Shown piece after piece: positions 51,916-63,213 of a stretch of 64,000 nucleotides of DNA. The first letter of the stretch is position 1. Each line of letters opens with the position of its first letter. This stretch comes from Isochrysis galbana. Lineage: Eukaryota > Haptophyta > Isochrysidales > Isochrysidaceae. The notes under the pieces were generated by a model. That model ran no database searches. It worked only from the letters and a program-made list of their open reading frames with translations, and was not told the origin of the DNA. A program made the position numbers and the translations under genes. Where the stretch lies: contig CM030938.1 in NCBI GenBank assembly GCA_018136815.1, positions 3,263,289-3,327,288 on the forward strand, given 5' to 3'.

Positions 51916-54084
51916 ATGCGGGCCTCGACCGCGACGATGCGCCGCCCGGCCACCACGATCGACCCGGCGCGCCAGCTAGGCGAGAAGCGGTCGCTCGCCT
52001 CCCTCCCGCCGCACAAGCGCGCTCCTCTCCTTGACACCAGCGGCGTCCTCACCAAAAGCGAGGTGGCCGCAGAGGCCGTCGACTTCCGTTTGCCCGTCAG
52101 GCCAAGCACCGTGTCCGTGCACAGCAGGATGGGCGCGGGGCGATCGTCGCGCGCAGTGCTAAGTGCGAGGCCGGCAAAATCGTCTCTCGCCAGTGCAGGC
52201 CATCGACGCGCGTCCTCTGATCGACTTGACCTGCATACGGATGCCTCTCTGCTCGGCGCAAAACAGAGCTTGAGTGCTGAGACGTCGCGGCCTCACAGCC
52301 CCGAGTTGTCCGACGCGACAGAGCACGTACAGTCGTGCAATATATTGCCGGCCTCTCATAAGATGGTCTCCGTGCTAGGAGCCCAGTTCAAATTTGGAGC
52401 GAGCAGGCAATCGCACGTAGGGCCCATCCTTGCACATCCGCAGTTGGTGATGTGTAACTCATGCTGTGAGCGAGCGAGCAAGTTGCATCATGCCCGGCGA
52501 GCGCTGCAGCTTGCCCAAAATGAGCGCGACAACGCTCTCGCCTGTCTAAAGGTGGAGCGCGAAGCGCACACCGTTGCGTCTGAAAAGGCTGCCGCGGAGT
52601 TGCATCAGCTCACTCAGCTATTAGTTGCGCACCAGTCACAGTTTCGGCGAAACGTTGAGCGGCAGGTCGCAGGGCGGCGCGCCACCGAGTCGGTGCTCGA
52701 ACTGCGCGTGGCGCAGCAGGGTGTGGCCAATATTATTTTGGAGCGCGAGCTCAGTCTCGCCGAAGCCGAATTGGTCCAAGCGGCGGCGAAAATTTCCTCT
52801 CTCTCCGATCGCGCGCGTATTGCAGAAGCGCAATCCGACTCGCTTGCTCGCCGCGCTGCGCAGGACGCAGCACAGCAGACTGAGCTGCGGAGGCGCATTG
52901 CTCTGCACGATCAGCGTATCCCACAGCTGCGCCTAGCTCTTCTAAGGTTGGGAGCCGACGCCGCTCAGATGGCTCGCGCTGAGGATGAGAGGGCTGCGGC
53001 AGCGGAGGCCCTTCATCAACGTGCGGACGCAGAGGCAGAGTCACGTGCGCAGCTTGAGGCAGAGGTGAGGGCGATGCGTGAACGTGCGGTGGCGGCTGAG
53101 AAGGCACTAGCACAAATGCAGACACGGCAGAGTGACATGGAGGCGAAGACGAGCTCACTGGCCAAAAAGTCGGAGCTAGATGAGGCGCAAATAGCGGAGC
53201 TTCGCGAGCGCCTTGCTTTGCATGAGCGGCGTATCCCGCAATTAAGACTAGCACTCCTGAGGCTAGGAGCCGATGCTGCGCAGACTGCTCGCGCTCATGA
53301 CGAGAGGGAGGCGGCATTCGAGGCCCTTCGTGCACGTGCTGAGGAGGATGCGCAGGCACGCGCTCAGCTCGAAGCCGAGGCGAGGGATTCACGCCGGCGC
53401 GCGATAGTAGCTGAGGATATGCTACATCAAGTGAAGGCGCACCTAGTGCACGCGGATCCATCCGCACGGGATCGAATGACCACAATGGACGCCGAGCGCC
53501 GCTGCTATGAGGCGGAGGCAAGGTGTGAAGCGGCTGATAAGCGCATACGTGTGCTGAGCAGCTCCCTGAAGCTGCAAGAGGCGAAACTTGGGCCTCTAAA
53601 CACCGAGCTGGAGAGGCTCCGCCGACTTGTGGTTGAGGCCGAGGCCGAAGCTTCGCGGGCGGAGGACCGTCTCGTCGACGAAGGCAAAAGGGCAAGGCAA
53701 CTTGAGAATGAGCTGGTTGCAGCGAAGATGCAACTCAAAGATATGGCCAGGGGTACCTCAAAGATGAGTCAAGAGAATGTTGTGCGCGAGTTGCTCGACT
53801 CTATCCGCGTCTCTGTTATGGCTCCATGCGTCAAAATTGTGGTGGACGGCGAGGAGACGCTCCGCGTGGGAGGCCCGTCGCAGCTCGACTTCGAGCATGT
53901 GCGTAGAGTGATTGAAGCAGAGATTCTTTCACGCTGGACACGAGTGTGCCAGCTAGGGATGGCGAAGAACGAGGCGGCTGGCGCCTCATCTATAGCTGAT
54001 ATGTTCCCCGAGCTCGATGCGACAATGGTTCACGTGACTCGCGAGGTGAGCGAACGCCTGTTAACCATGATCAAAGCGGCTTGA
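51916..54084 (+). CDS. Coiled-coil protein with internal duplication, unrecognised
   Basis: Single exon, 722 aa from ATG 51916 (MRASTATMRRPATT). The N-terminal ~170 residues are Ser/Arg-rich and probably disordered. ~180-600 is almost continuous heptad-like helix. Two ~80-residue units about 105 residues apart are near-copies: ELRRRIALHDQRIPQLRLAL (~323) and ELRERLALHERRIPQLRLAL (~428), each followed by LRLGADAAQ and an Ala/Glu-rich coil. The C-terminus (~620-722, VRELLDSIRVSVMAPCVKIVVDGEETLRVGG) looks globular. Probably structural, centrosomal or ciliary; I cannot name a family. Confidence 0.65.
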   Translation: MRASTATMRRPATTIDPARQLGEKRSLASLPPHKRAPLLDTSGVLTKSEVAAEAVDFRLPVRPSTVSVHSRMGAGRSSRAVLSARPAKSSLASAGHRRASSDRLDLHTDASLLGAKQSLSAETSRPHSPELSDATEHVQSCNILPASHKMVSVLGAQFKFGASRQSHVGPILAHPQLVMCNSCCERASKLHHARRALQLAQNERDNALACLKVEREAHTVASEKAAAELHQLTQLLVAHQSQFRRNVERQVAGRRATESVLELRVAQQGVANIILERELSLAEAELVQAAAKISSLSDRARIAEAQSDSLARRAAQDAAQQTELRRRIALHDQRIPQLRLALLRLGADAAQMARAEDERAAAAEALHQRADAEAESRAQLEAEVRAMRERAVAAEKALAQMQTRQSDMEAKTSSLAKKSELDEAQIAELRERLALHERRIPQLRLALLRLGADAAQTARAHDEREAAFEALRARAEEDAQARAQLEAEARDSRRRAIVAEDMLHQVKAHLVHADPSARDRMTTMDAERRCYEAEARCEAADKRIRVLSSSLKLQEAKLGPLNTELERLRRLVVEAEAEASRAEDRLVDEGKRARQLENELVAAKMQLKDMARGTSKMSQENVVRELLDSIRVSVMAPCVKIVVDGEETLRVGGPSQLDFEHVRRVIEAEILSRWTRVCQLGMAKNEAAGASSIADMFPELDATMVHVTREVSERLLTMIKAA

Positions 54085-54395
54085 GGCAGACTTGGATCTA
54101 CAGCACGAGGTAATGTGAGGCGAAACACCCTAGGCACTACCTACTTCTACCCACAGGTGTAGCATTTTTCATCTCTTTGATGCCAACGTTGGACGTCGTT
54201 GCGTGTTATGTTGTATCTTGTGATATTGCTGCTGTCCGGTTCAACCATAGTAGTTGTCGTGTGCCGTATTATGCAATCGTCGTACAATATCGCGGCGTGA
54301 AAATGTCCACTGCAAACATAATAATTTCTCAATAGTCTCATCGCGGTTTCGCCTAAATAGTTGATGTTTGTGCTTATCCATATATTGTTCATTTT
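54085..54395. other. Intergenic, nothing recognised
   Basis: AT-richer sequence between the coiled-coil gene and a LINE copy. Confidence 0.5.
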
Positions 54396-55629
54396 AGTGA
54401 TGTATTTGTCATCTTCCGACCCACCGAAGCAGCGAATCCGGGCGAAGAGACACTATACCACGCACCGGCCAAATGGGAAAACGGGCTAAAAGGCCCAAAA
54501 CACTTAGAATACCCGCTAGCGGACGAATACACACTCAACGACAAAAAGCAACTAGACCAAATCACCATGTCCGACATAACGAGAGAATACCTGAAGAGCG
54601 GCCCCAGCGCCCAACCCCAACCAGCCCGTGAAGCGTGGACTCGTAAGCTAGCACTGACCCAAGACGAGTGGATGCACGTGGCAAAACTCTACACACACCC
54701 CATGCTAAAACACACGGATAAGCACCCCCACTTCAAGCACATCACCCACAGAAGGCTAGGCACACGAAACCGGTTCGCCACGGCAACCACCACGAGATGC
54801 AGACTTTGCGGTAAACACCGCGAAAATTCGACGCACCTGGCCAGATGCCCTTCCACACAACAAATTTTCCTGACCTTAGAAGCTGTGACAGGCTACACGC
54901 CTGATAGAAACAGATCGACGGTCCAGAGACTCAAGGACAGACTGTTCGTATACCCGAACACCCCAACACCCGACAGCCTCAAAGCTCTCTACCTCATAGC
55001 ATGGAGGTACATAATAGGTGACTTCTACAAAGCAGAGTTTGACAACTATACCTTCCACCACGTGCCGGTCATCGAAAAGACCCTGAGCAGATTCACAGTA
55101 CTCGCCAGAGGCCTCATACCCCCGGAGAGACCCTCGGCCGCACGCACCAGAAAAGCCTCCCAGGGAAGAAAACCCAAGCTCAAGACCCCGCGAGAACTAT
55201 GCGCCCCCGTCTTTACGAACAACGACAAAGGCACGCTAACGCTGGGCATGAACCTGTCCGCGGTAGCGCAAGCGCTCCGCATAATGGATAGACTCGCCTA
55301 ACCGCGCACAGCACAAAGCCGCGCCCCACGTCTCACCCGCCTACCTGCCCCCCGCCCTCAACACTCCCCGCGATTTAACCGCCCACCTCACGGACTCAAC
55401 AAGGAAACATGGAAACCGATAGCCCGATGGCGCAGGAGGAAGGAGTGGACAACCTATCGGGGATCGGAACACACCGCCTGCAACAGGAAACCCCAAACAC
55501 CCAGCCCCTAGGTAGTGCACAAGGGACGAGCCGCAAGGCAGGTGGTGGGGGTGATGAGAGTAGCGGGCGGGGCAGCACAATAAGGGTGCGTAGTCGCGCG
55601 CGCGGCGAGAATATTAAGAATTTTTTTTT
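54396..55629 (+). mobile_element. LINE, second lineage, 5'-truncated, intact 3' end
   Basis: Coding from about 54420 to stop 55301 without interruption: HLEYPLADEYTLND, LHFKHITHRR-like HPHFKHITHRRLGTRNRF, knuckle CRLCGKHRENSTHLARC, LYLIAWRYIIGDFYK and FTNNDKGTL. Only about half identical to the LINE at 24756-28185, so a distinct lineage. The 3' UTR (55302-55629) differs from that LINE and ends CGCGCGCGGCGAGAATATTAAGAA plus a 9-T tail, the tail also carried by the SINE-like family. 5' truncated after the RT domain. Its T tail is followed at once by SINE-like copy C in opposite orientation. Confidence 0.85.
54420..55301 (+). CDS. LINE protein C-terminal region with CCHC knuckle (second lineage)
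   Basis: 294 codons without a stop, first internal ATG at 54567. Zinc knuckle C-x2-C-x7-H-x4-C at about 54801-54855 followed by the LAWRYI block. The intact frame suggests a fairly young insertion, but no RT domain is present. Confidence 0.7.
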   Translation, partial: PTEAANPGEETLYHAPAKWENGLKGPKHLEYPLADEYTLNDKKQLDQITMSDITREYLKSGPSAQPQPAREAWTRKLALTQDEWMHVAKLYTHPMLKHTDKHPHFKHITHRRLGTRNRFATATTTRCRLCGKHRENSTHLARCPSTQQIFLTLEAVTGYTPDRNRSTVQRLKDRLFVYPNTPTPDSLKALYLIAWRYIIGDFYKAEFDNYTFHHVPVIEKTLSRFTVLARGLIPPERPSAARTRKASQGRKPKLKTPRELCAPVFTNNDKGTLTLGMNLSAVAQALRIMDRLA

Positions 55630-55630
55630 C

Positions 55631-56400
55631 AATAGTCTCACCGCACACGCGGCCGTGGACCCTCTACTTTCTACTCACGCAGCAAAACTTTCTACACACC
55701 CACTCCCCCGGCCCTTTCCCCCCCGCCATCAGGCGACTCCCCCCGTGCACTACTAGGGGGATAGGGGTAAAGGGCTTAGATATGGTCCGGCGGCCCGCGC
55801 CCCCCCCGGTGGTCCGTTCCCCCCTTCCTCCTGCGCCTACCGGGCTGGCGGCGTCCTTAGTCGCCCGACTTCTCCTGTAAACAGGTGCGAGACTTACCAA
55901 TTTTTCGGTGGTCAGAGCTCTCGCTCCGCCCACCCCCTTCTCCGCGCGCTCTCTCTCCTCTCCTGCGGCACGCGCGATGGCGCGCCTGCGGCAGGCCTGC
56001 AACTGCCCATTGGTGACCCCTGGAGGCTCCTTGAGGCCAGCTCAGGGGGCAGAGGAGGCTGGAGGTTGGGGCTGGGCCCTGGCCTGCCCCGCCTGCCTCT
56101 CCCATGCTGGCGCTCCTGAGCCCCAGGGGCCCCCACGCTGCACCTGTCTGCCTATCGACCAGGGGGGGAGGGGGGATTGGAGCTATGGACTGGCCACCAT
56201 AGGCCATAGGCCAAGACGCGCGATCCAGGCGAGCCTATGGGGAGGAGAGTGGGTCAGCAAGGCAGTGTGCTCCTGGCCCTGGCAAGCCATAAATAAGGCA
56301 TGCCAGGAGGGTTGGCGGTTCCTCCCTCACGGCAGAGGAGAAGTGGCGAGAGGGGGTGCTCGTGCCCCCCCATGGGCGAAATCAATGATAAACTTAGTTC
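55631..56400 (-). mobile_element. SINE-like copy C, full-length, diverged
   Basis: Minus orientation, about 770 bp, colinear with copies A and B from the GTCTCACCGCACACGCGG 3' region to CCCCCCATGGGCGAAATC at the sense 5' end. More diverged than A and B from each other, yet it keeps the GGTAAGT...CACCTGTTTACAGG segment. Tail to tail with the LINE at 54396-55629. I could not find a clean target-site duplication. Confidence 0.8.
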
Positions 56401-56519
56401 TAGTTCGCTACTGTATTTACTCAAATGCCCGGGTTCCCTAGTCACTAGCCATAGCCATCGGCCATCGGGCAAAAGCACCCCGCTCACCGCTCAACCCCGC
56501 CATACACACAGCCCAAGCC

Positions 56520-56669
56520 GCAAGCCCGAGCCCCTAAGTACTAAGTAGTGCACGAGGGGAGTAGCAGCAAGGCAGGCTGGGGGGGAAAGGGAGGATTATG
56601 GGCGTGGATACAAGTTAGAGGTCCAAAGCCACGCGCGAGGCGAGAATACTCAAAGGTTAATTTTTTTTA
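56520..56669 (+). mobile_element. 3' end fragment with shared tail
   Basis: CCCCTAAGTACTAAGTAGTGCACGAGGGG, a purine-rich stretch, then CCACGCGCGAGGCGAGAATACTCAAAGG and a T tail. Same order as the 3' UTR of the second LINE lineage. 5'-truncated copy. Confidence 0.65.
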
Positions 56670-57145
56670 GTTCCACACTAACAGTATCGAACAACACGTA
56701 GCACGTAGACAACACAAGTCACCAAAGACCGTGTGACAAAAGAGCTACACTGGCATGAGGCACTCAAGACTCCCACACCAATACGGCCAGCACCCACTTG
56801 CTATCCTGTTCTGCCACGTCGCGCATGAGGTCCCATGCCACGGTGAGTCAGCCGGGCTTGTGTAAAGGTTCAACGGGTTCACTATGCCAACACTCGGACG
56901 TTCGAAAAGAATGGTACCGCGCGATGTCCAGCCATTCTCACCCTTACGCGGACGAACACGTTTGGTACTTGCACGTACCATGAGGCCGTAACGGAAGCTA
57001 GGTGAATGCTAGCCAAGGGTTACCCGCTAGTATGAGTGTGTTGTGTGGACGGGAACTGTGAGCGCGAGTGCCACAAACTGACGCTGTGGCACGCTCATCT
57101 CCCCTCGGAAGGTCACCAAGGAATTGATCATTTATCATGGCGTGC
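56670..57145. other. Downstream region of SMC2, no gene
   Basis: I see no conserved coding frame or repeat match between the tail fragment and the SMC2 stop. Confidence 0.5.
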
Positions 57146-60100
57146 CTAGTTAACTTGGGTGAGCGCTTTGCGCTGTGCGTTTCCAACGGCTACCGCTTTG
57201 CCGCGCTGTGCACTCTCATTCTCACGTTGGCCTGCAGCAGCTCGGTCGGCGCCAGAGGGCACTGTGCGGGTGATTGTCGAGACTCCGTCGACGAATTTGG
57301 TGCGGAAGAGGACATTGGCGTTATTGAACATGCCCTCTTTCAGCGACACCACTAGAAATTGGGACTGCTGGAAGTGCGACTTAATCATGGCGCCAATATT
57401 CTGGACACGGATGCAGTGGCGATGCGATGGGAGAAGGGATTAGAGACGGGCGACCACCTCCCGCCATATCACTCAAAAGGTAAACCACTGGGGACCTGTG
57501 TCATTTGAATGCGCAGCTGCGGGAAGCAATCCAAGGCACCTGAGTGTGGGATAGATCGAGAGCAGCGTCGATCTCGTCGAGGATGTAGACAGGAGCGGGT
57601 TTAAATCGAAGCAAGGAGAGGACCAAAGAGAGAGCAACTAGTGAGCGTTGGCCGCCTGAGAGCTCCAGTAGAGACTGCTTCCACACCTGGCCGAATGCGA
57701 CCTGACACGGGAGGCAAGGGGGAAAGCGAATTACAGATGAAGTGAAGATCCTAATCAGGATTCCTGACCGACGGGCGTGTGGATGCTCGTGTGCCTTGCC
57801 CGCGCATGACTCGTGCAGTAAGCGCTATCAATCGAAAGCCATACCTTTACGCACAGCCCATCTTCCACCGACTTGCCCTCCTCCGGCTCAAGCTTTGCGT
57901 TGGTGCCGGGGAGCAGAGTCGAAAAGATTGCGCCGAAGTCGGCATTTACTTTGGACCATGTCGCATGCAGAGCAGCGACCTTCTTGTGAGCGCATTCAGC
58001 GATCACAGCCTCGATCTTGGCCTTATCGCGCTCAACCGTTGCCTTCTTTTCCATCAGGTCAGCGTACTCAGCCTCCGCCTTCTCAAACATGGATAGCACC
58101 TGGGCCAAAAGCAAGGAGAACGAGGTCAGATCCGACGGACAGGCCATCAGGCTGCGTCTCGGTCCATTGCACGCCGAGCTCACCTTCTTGTTAACCTTCT
58201 TGGCCAGCATTGACAGAGTCGCCGCCTGGGAGCCGAGCGCTGCTCGCTGCTTGGCAACGTGCTTAGCATTCGAGAAGTCGAATTCGCCTCCCGGCTCACC
58301 AAAAGAATCTCGCTCCGCCTCCATCCATGGATTGCGATTGAGCAGATCGTTGCAATTGCGCTCAGCCTGGAGGGAGAAGCAGAGAGCGATGTGAGCCATG
58401 ATGCGCGAGAGCCATACATACCACCTGGCCATTGCCATCGGCGACGCTTACCTGAGCTCTCTCCTTCTCGGCGCGAGCGCATTTGTGTTCAAGCGTTTTG
58501 AGCTCAACTTTGGCATCAGTGGCGGCACGCTGTGCTGCATCGATCTCAGAACTGATTTGAGCGAGTCGCTCAGAGTGGCCGGCGATTGCACGTCGGTGGT
58601 TTGCGACCGCCGCCTCTGCGGCGTCATACGCATCACGGGCGACGTTGACCTCGGCCTCTGCAGCGGCGCGGTTGGAGGATGCAGACTCTGCGCGGGATGA
58701 CGCGTCGGCGGCGGCAGCCCGGGCGGCGGCAATCTGCGCATCCAGAGACTCAAGTCGCGAGCGCATCTTCTGCTCTGCTTGCTGTGCACTATGAGAGGCA
58801 GCAACAACAATCGGAAGGGTATCAGCGCTGGAAACCGAGAGCTGTAAGGGTAACGGGGACCGCCTCTGTACGGCGCGTTGCTATTCATCACAGGCGCAAT
58901 GCGCTCACCTTGCGAGAGCCTTGGCCTTCGCCGCGGACTCTTTATCAGCCGCAGCAATGGCTTTCTTTGACCTAGCCAGCTGCTCTTCACGGTTACCTTT
59001 GAAATCGGAGATGCGCGCCTGTTTGAAGAAGGGAGGTGCGCGCGTGGGCTTCGATGACCTCACCCCATCTTCATAGACTTTCGCAGTTGAGAAGTGTCAT
59101 ACCTGGAGCGCATCCTGTCTCGCCTTAGCCGTTTCAAGAGCCGTCTTGGCGGCCGCCTCCTCTTGTTGCGCCTGCGAGAGCTTGGCCTTGGATTCTTCAA
59201 GCGCCACGGACAGGGCGTGAGCTTCGCCTGCTTGCATGGTTGCCTTGTGTACGGCCAGGCGATGTTTCTGAGGCCAAAAAAGACGGGGGCCAATGAATTG
59301 CACGATGCCGCAGAACGTCCAGCAAGAAAAGACCTGGACTGGCGTGAAGGGAGTCAGCTGGACGCCACACTACATCGGACATCGACCCTGCACTCGGCGA
59401 GCGCACCTGCATCTCGAGCTCACTCGCTAGCGCCTCGTGCTCTTCTCCACGCTTGCGTGCCTCGACGAGCATGGCTTCTGCTTTTGCAGCACGTTCTGCG
59501 GCGTGGCTTGCCTTGTGCCGAGCATCTGCCAACTGGCCCATACGCACAAGTAGCGACGCTGAACCGCGGGGACGTGAGCCGCCAGTGAGGGTACCCTGTG
59601 GATCGTAAAGATCCCCTTCGAGGGTCACGCTCTTGAGCCGCAGCTTCTCGCACACCAGTCGCGCAGCCTCACGGTCCTGCGAGGTGAAGTTGACACCATG
59701 GGTGAGCATGCGAGGTGGGCTTGCCAGATCTAAGTTAGTGCATGGGACTGTCATGCCCTCGCACACGTGGTTAGACGACTTCCTCACACGTGTTTACAGC
59801 ACACCTTGCAGACGAAGGAAGCGCCAAAGACATGATCGATGGCCGGGCGCATGTCCGTGTCACACTCTACAAGAGACGTGGCCGCGACGGCACGCGATCC
59901 CACCAGCGAGTACACCTGGACAAGACCGGGCAACGAGTCAGATAGAAGAGTGAGCGAGCACGGGCTACACTTCTTCACATCATAAAATACTGAGCCGCGG
60001 AGTACGCCCCTGACCTGGTTGAGCTGTGCAGGGGTTGGCGGGGTGGGCTTGATCTTCGAGAGTGGGATGAGAGTTACGCGACGCTGGAGACCGCCCTTTG

Positions 60101-63100
60101 TGAGAAGCAGCATGCCCGTCTTCTCGTTGTCGACAATTACCTGGTGAGCAAGAGACACCGCCGCCGACATGTCAGTGACCAAAACAGCTTGCGATGGCAC
60201 GCGTTGCCTCGTGGTGCAAGAGATTTGGGGGTAGAGATCGGCTTGTGCACCGCACCTGATGCAGCTTTCCTCCCGCCAAAGCCTCGAGCGCCGTTGCGTG
60301 AGCGGAGTCGGGCACACGCAGGTTCGATGCGACTGAGCCTTTGACCCTGCTACGGTCGAAGCGCGGCTCCGGGTCACGATAGCGGAATTCCGCGGCGCCA
60401 CCAATGGCGGCGGCGGTTTCGTCGGCAAGTTGCACAAGCCGCGCGTGCTCTGCTGCGGCGGCAGAATGAGAATTCGCGAGGGCCTCCTCGGCGGCAGTGT
60501 CATGGCCCAACGCAGCCAATTTTTCAGACGCGGCGGCCACTGCGGACTCGAGCCGGGCGTGCTCACGCGACGCCTAAGTATCATGGCGTGGTTGAGGAAG
60601 GTCAGGGGGCGCACACCAAGAACTGGCGGAAAGTGGCGCCGAATGGATGGCACGGGCAGCAAAAAGGCAAGACGCATTTTGCCTGCTCGAATGCAACGTG
60701 CGAATTACCTTGTCACCGGTCTTTGAGGCCGCAGAGAAGGCCTTTTCATTTAAGGCCACGTCCTTGGCGAAGGCCTGAACGCGCATCGAGGCCTGCATGT
60801 ACCGGGCATGGAAGAGAGAACCATAACGGCTCGCAAGTGTTCTCCATTCGCCGCCGACGTCAAGGAAGGCGAGTGAAGAGCACGCTGAAGGCAATCTCGG
60901 GGCGAAGAAGCAAGCAGCACCTGCTTGATTGCCGTCTCCTGTGCCTTGACGTCAGCTGTGACGTCACTCAGTTGCCCCTGCGTAGGTGTGATGTCACAGC
61001 TGAGCGCCGCGCAAAAAAATATGACGTGGAAGTGCAGGCATACGAAGGCCAACGGGCAAGGGCCATATCCTCGCTCCACACCTGCAGGTTCTTTGCACCC
61101 TCCCCTGTAGCGCCGGCACCCATTCCGAGCTCAGCTTCAAACTCTTCCCGGAGCTCCTTGGCCTTGGCAGCTGCGGCAGCGTAACTTTGCTCGGCGTCGG
61201 CCGCAGCAACGGCCGCTGCCTCGTGTTCCGCCACCGCTGTAGGCCGTGAGGCTTCCGCCTCAGCCGCAGCTGCCATCTGTGACTCGGCATCAGCCGCATC
61301 CGCAGCAATCGACTCGTTACACCGCTGAAGGGCCGAGGTGGCCTTCACCAAGCGCTTGGACGCCTCCGCCTCGGCTTGTTCAAGAGCGCGGACCTGTACA
61401 CATGGCATCATGCCGACGGGCAGTCAGGTCCCCCCGCCCATTGAAATCGCCTGGATGCGACGTGGCATATGTGAATGAAGGGGGCCACGCCCATTTGCGC
61501 ACCTCCATGGTGTCTGCATCAGACTTGGCAAGCTCTACACGCTTCGCTTCCGATTGAAGGCGCTCAGCCTCGGCGTCTGCAGCTCCAATTGCGGTGCGCA
61601 GCTCGTCGCCTCGGGCTGAATCTTCGGCCTGCGCTTTTGAGAGCTTCTCTTGCACCTGAAGTGTGCACGTATGTGGCGATTCATCGAGCCTAGCCCCAAG
61701 CTACACCACGACTCTGGTGCCTCAACTCACCTGCATGGCGTTGTAAAACTCATTCGCCTGACAAAAGCGGAGGAGTCCTTCGTTTGAGGCGACGAGCGAC
61801 GAGTATTCGAGATACTGCGACCGTTCCGTCCCGAGGCGCTCAAGGCGCGGAGCAATGTCGTCGTCAATGAGCTATGGTGGTCGGGAGGCAAGGGCGTCAG
61901 ACGCATGTGGGCGAGGTAGGCGTCGGTCTGTGCGAGCAACGTCGCACAAGTGCCGAACATAAGGACGCAAAAGGCACAAGATGGGGGGAAACCGCCGACC
62001 CGCTGGATCTCCTCGAGCTTTGCCTCCTTCTTCGCCATGATCTTGATGGATTGTTGCTTCTTCAGCTCGAACATGCGGGTGCCAGCCGCCTCCTCAATCA
62101 TGCCCAACGTCTCGACGGGCTTCATATTCAGCACCTGCAAAATCGCGCGATGGTGTGCGCTCAAAGCAGCTTTCATCGCGTCGTATCCCTGCAGATGAAA
62201 CCGCTAGAAACAAATACCGAGGCACTAAGGGAAGGTTCGTCCATGTGTGTCTTGTGCTCGGTTGCTAGCATGCAACAAACAATGTCCGAACGACCTTGCT
62301 GTGAGCCACGCGGCGCAGCTGAGAAACCCACCAACGCCCATGCCATCCACATGACAGTCTTTGCAAGGTGCTTGGGCGAGAGCACACCTTGGTGATTCGC
62401 CCTTGCATGATGAGGAAGTGAGGATTGTTCACATTGAGACCGACGGAATGGAAGAGGTTCTGCACACGCTGAAGCTGCGCATTCTGACCGTTGATCAAAT
62501 ACTTGTTCCGACCGCCAATGGCCACCTACGTAGGAGGTAAGCCAGAGGTGGTGCACAGTCATGCCGTCGGACTCGACGTGGCAAAAGCGTGGCCGCAGGT
62601 GCGCAATTGGAGCCGCTGCTCCCTGTACACACAGACCATCTCGTGCCATCTGCTTCCGCATCAGCCACCCTCCGACGGAGCAGTTGTAGCGATGACTAGT
62701 GGCACAGCCTCCAAACTCATGCAAAGGAGACAGAAATTCTGGCGTGGGCTTTCGGGATGGCGGTGCCGCACCTGGCGAGTGACTGTGATCTTTTTGTAAT
62801 GGTCGTAGCCATGTGGCGAGAGCTCAGCGTTTGAGTTGTCAAAGACGAGGGTCACGCTCGCCTTGGTGACACCCGCCTGACCTTGCTTGTAGATGAGCTC
62901 GTTCAGGTTGCTTGCACGCACCTGAGACGCCGGCGGCGGTGCAGCGCAGCTCAGCGCGTGGATCTTCCCCCCTTCCTCTCCCCTGCTCTTTTGCGGCGTA
63001 TGTGCGTCTCTCTCGCTGCTGTTGCTCCCGCGTGCGCCCTCCGACCTGCGAGAGATTGGAGATGCCAAGCACGAAACAAATCGAGTCGAGGACGTTGGAC

Positions 63101-63213
63101 TTGCCCGAACCGTTCAGCCCGGTGATCGCATTGAACTGCGCGTCGAATCCGGAAATCACAGTGCGCGTGGCGTACGACTTGAACCCGTCGAGGATGATCT
63201 CGATGATATGCAT
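57146..63213 (-). CDS. SMC2: Condensin ATPase subunit SMC2, complete, 20 exons
   Basis: Pairs with SMC4 in condensin for mitotic chromosome compaction. Exons (high to low): 63213-63046, 62921-62772, 62525-62388, 62134-62000, 61871-61731, 61655-61503, 61393-61082, 60977-60921, 60792-60709, 60573-60256, 60140-60015, 59915-59805, 59676-59407, 59267-59103, 59018-58909, 58788-58452, 58366-58184, 58099-57845, 57701-57540, 57400-57146. They splice in frame to 1209 aa (human 1197). Start [15 protein letters not shown]; Walker A GLNGSGKS at 32-39; [18 protein letters not shown]; hinge VKGSVASN... and [14 protein letters not shown]; signature LSGGQRSL; Walker [32 protein letters not shown]. Eighteen of 19 introns are phase 0 (75-253 bp); donors are mostly GTG. 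The small exons 8 and 9 are the least certain. Confidence 0.95.

Noticed and set aside
54396-55629. Same LINE family as 24756-28185
   Set aside because: Protein blocks align but identity is only moderate and the 3' UTRs differ, so I treat it as a second lineage.
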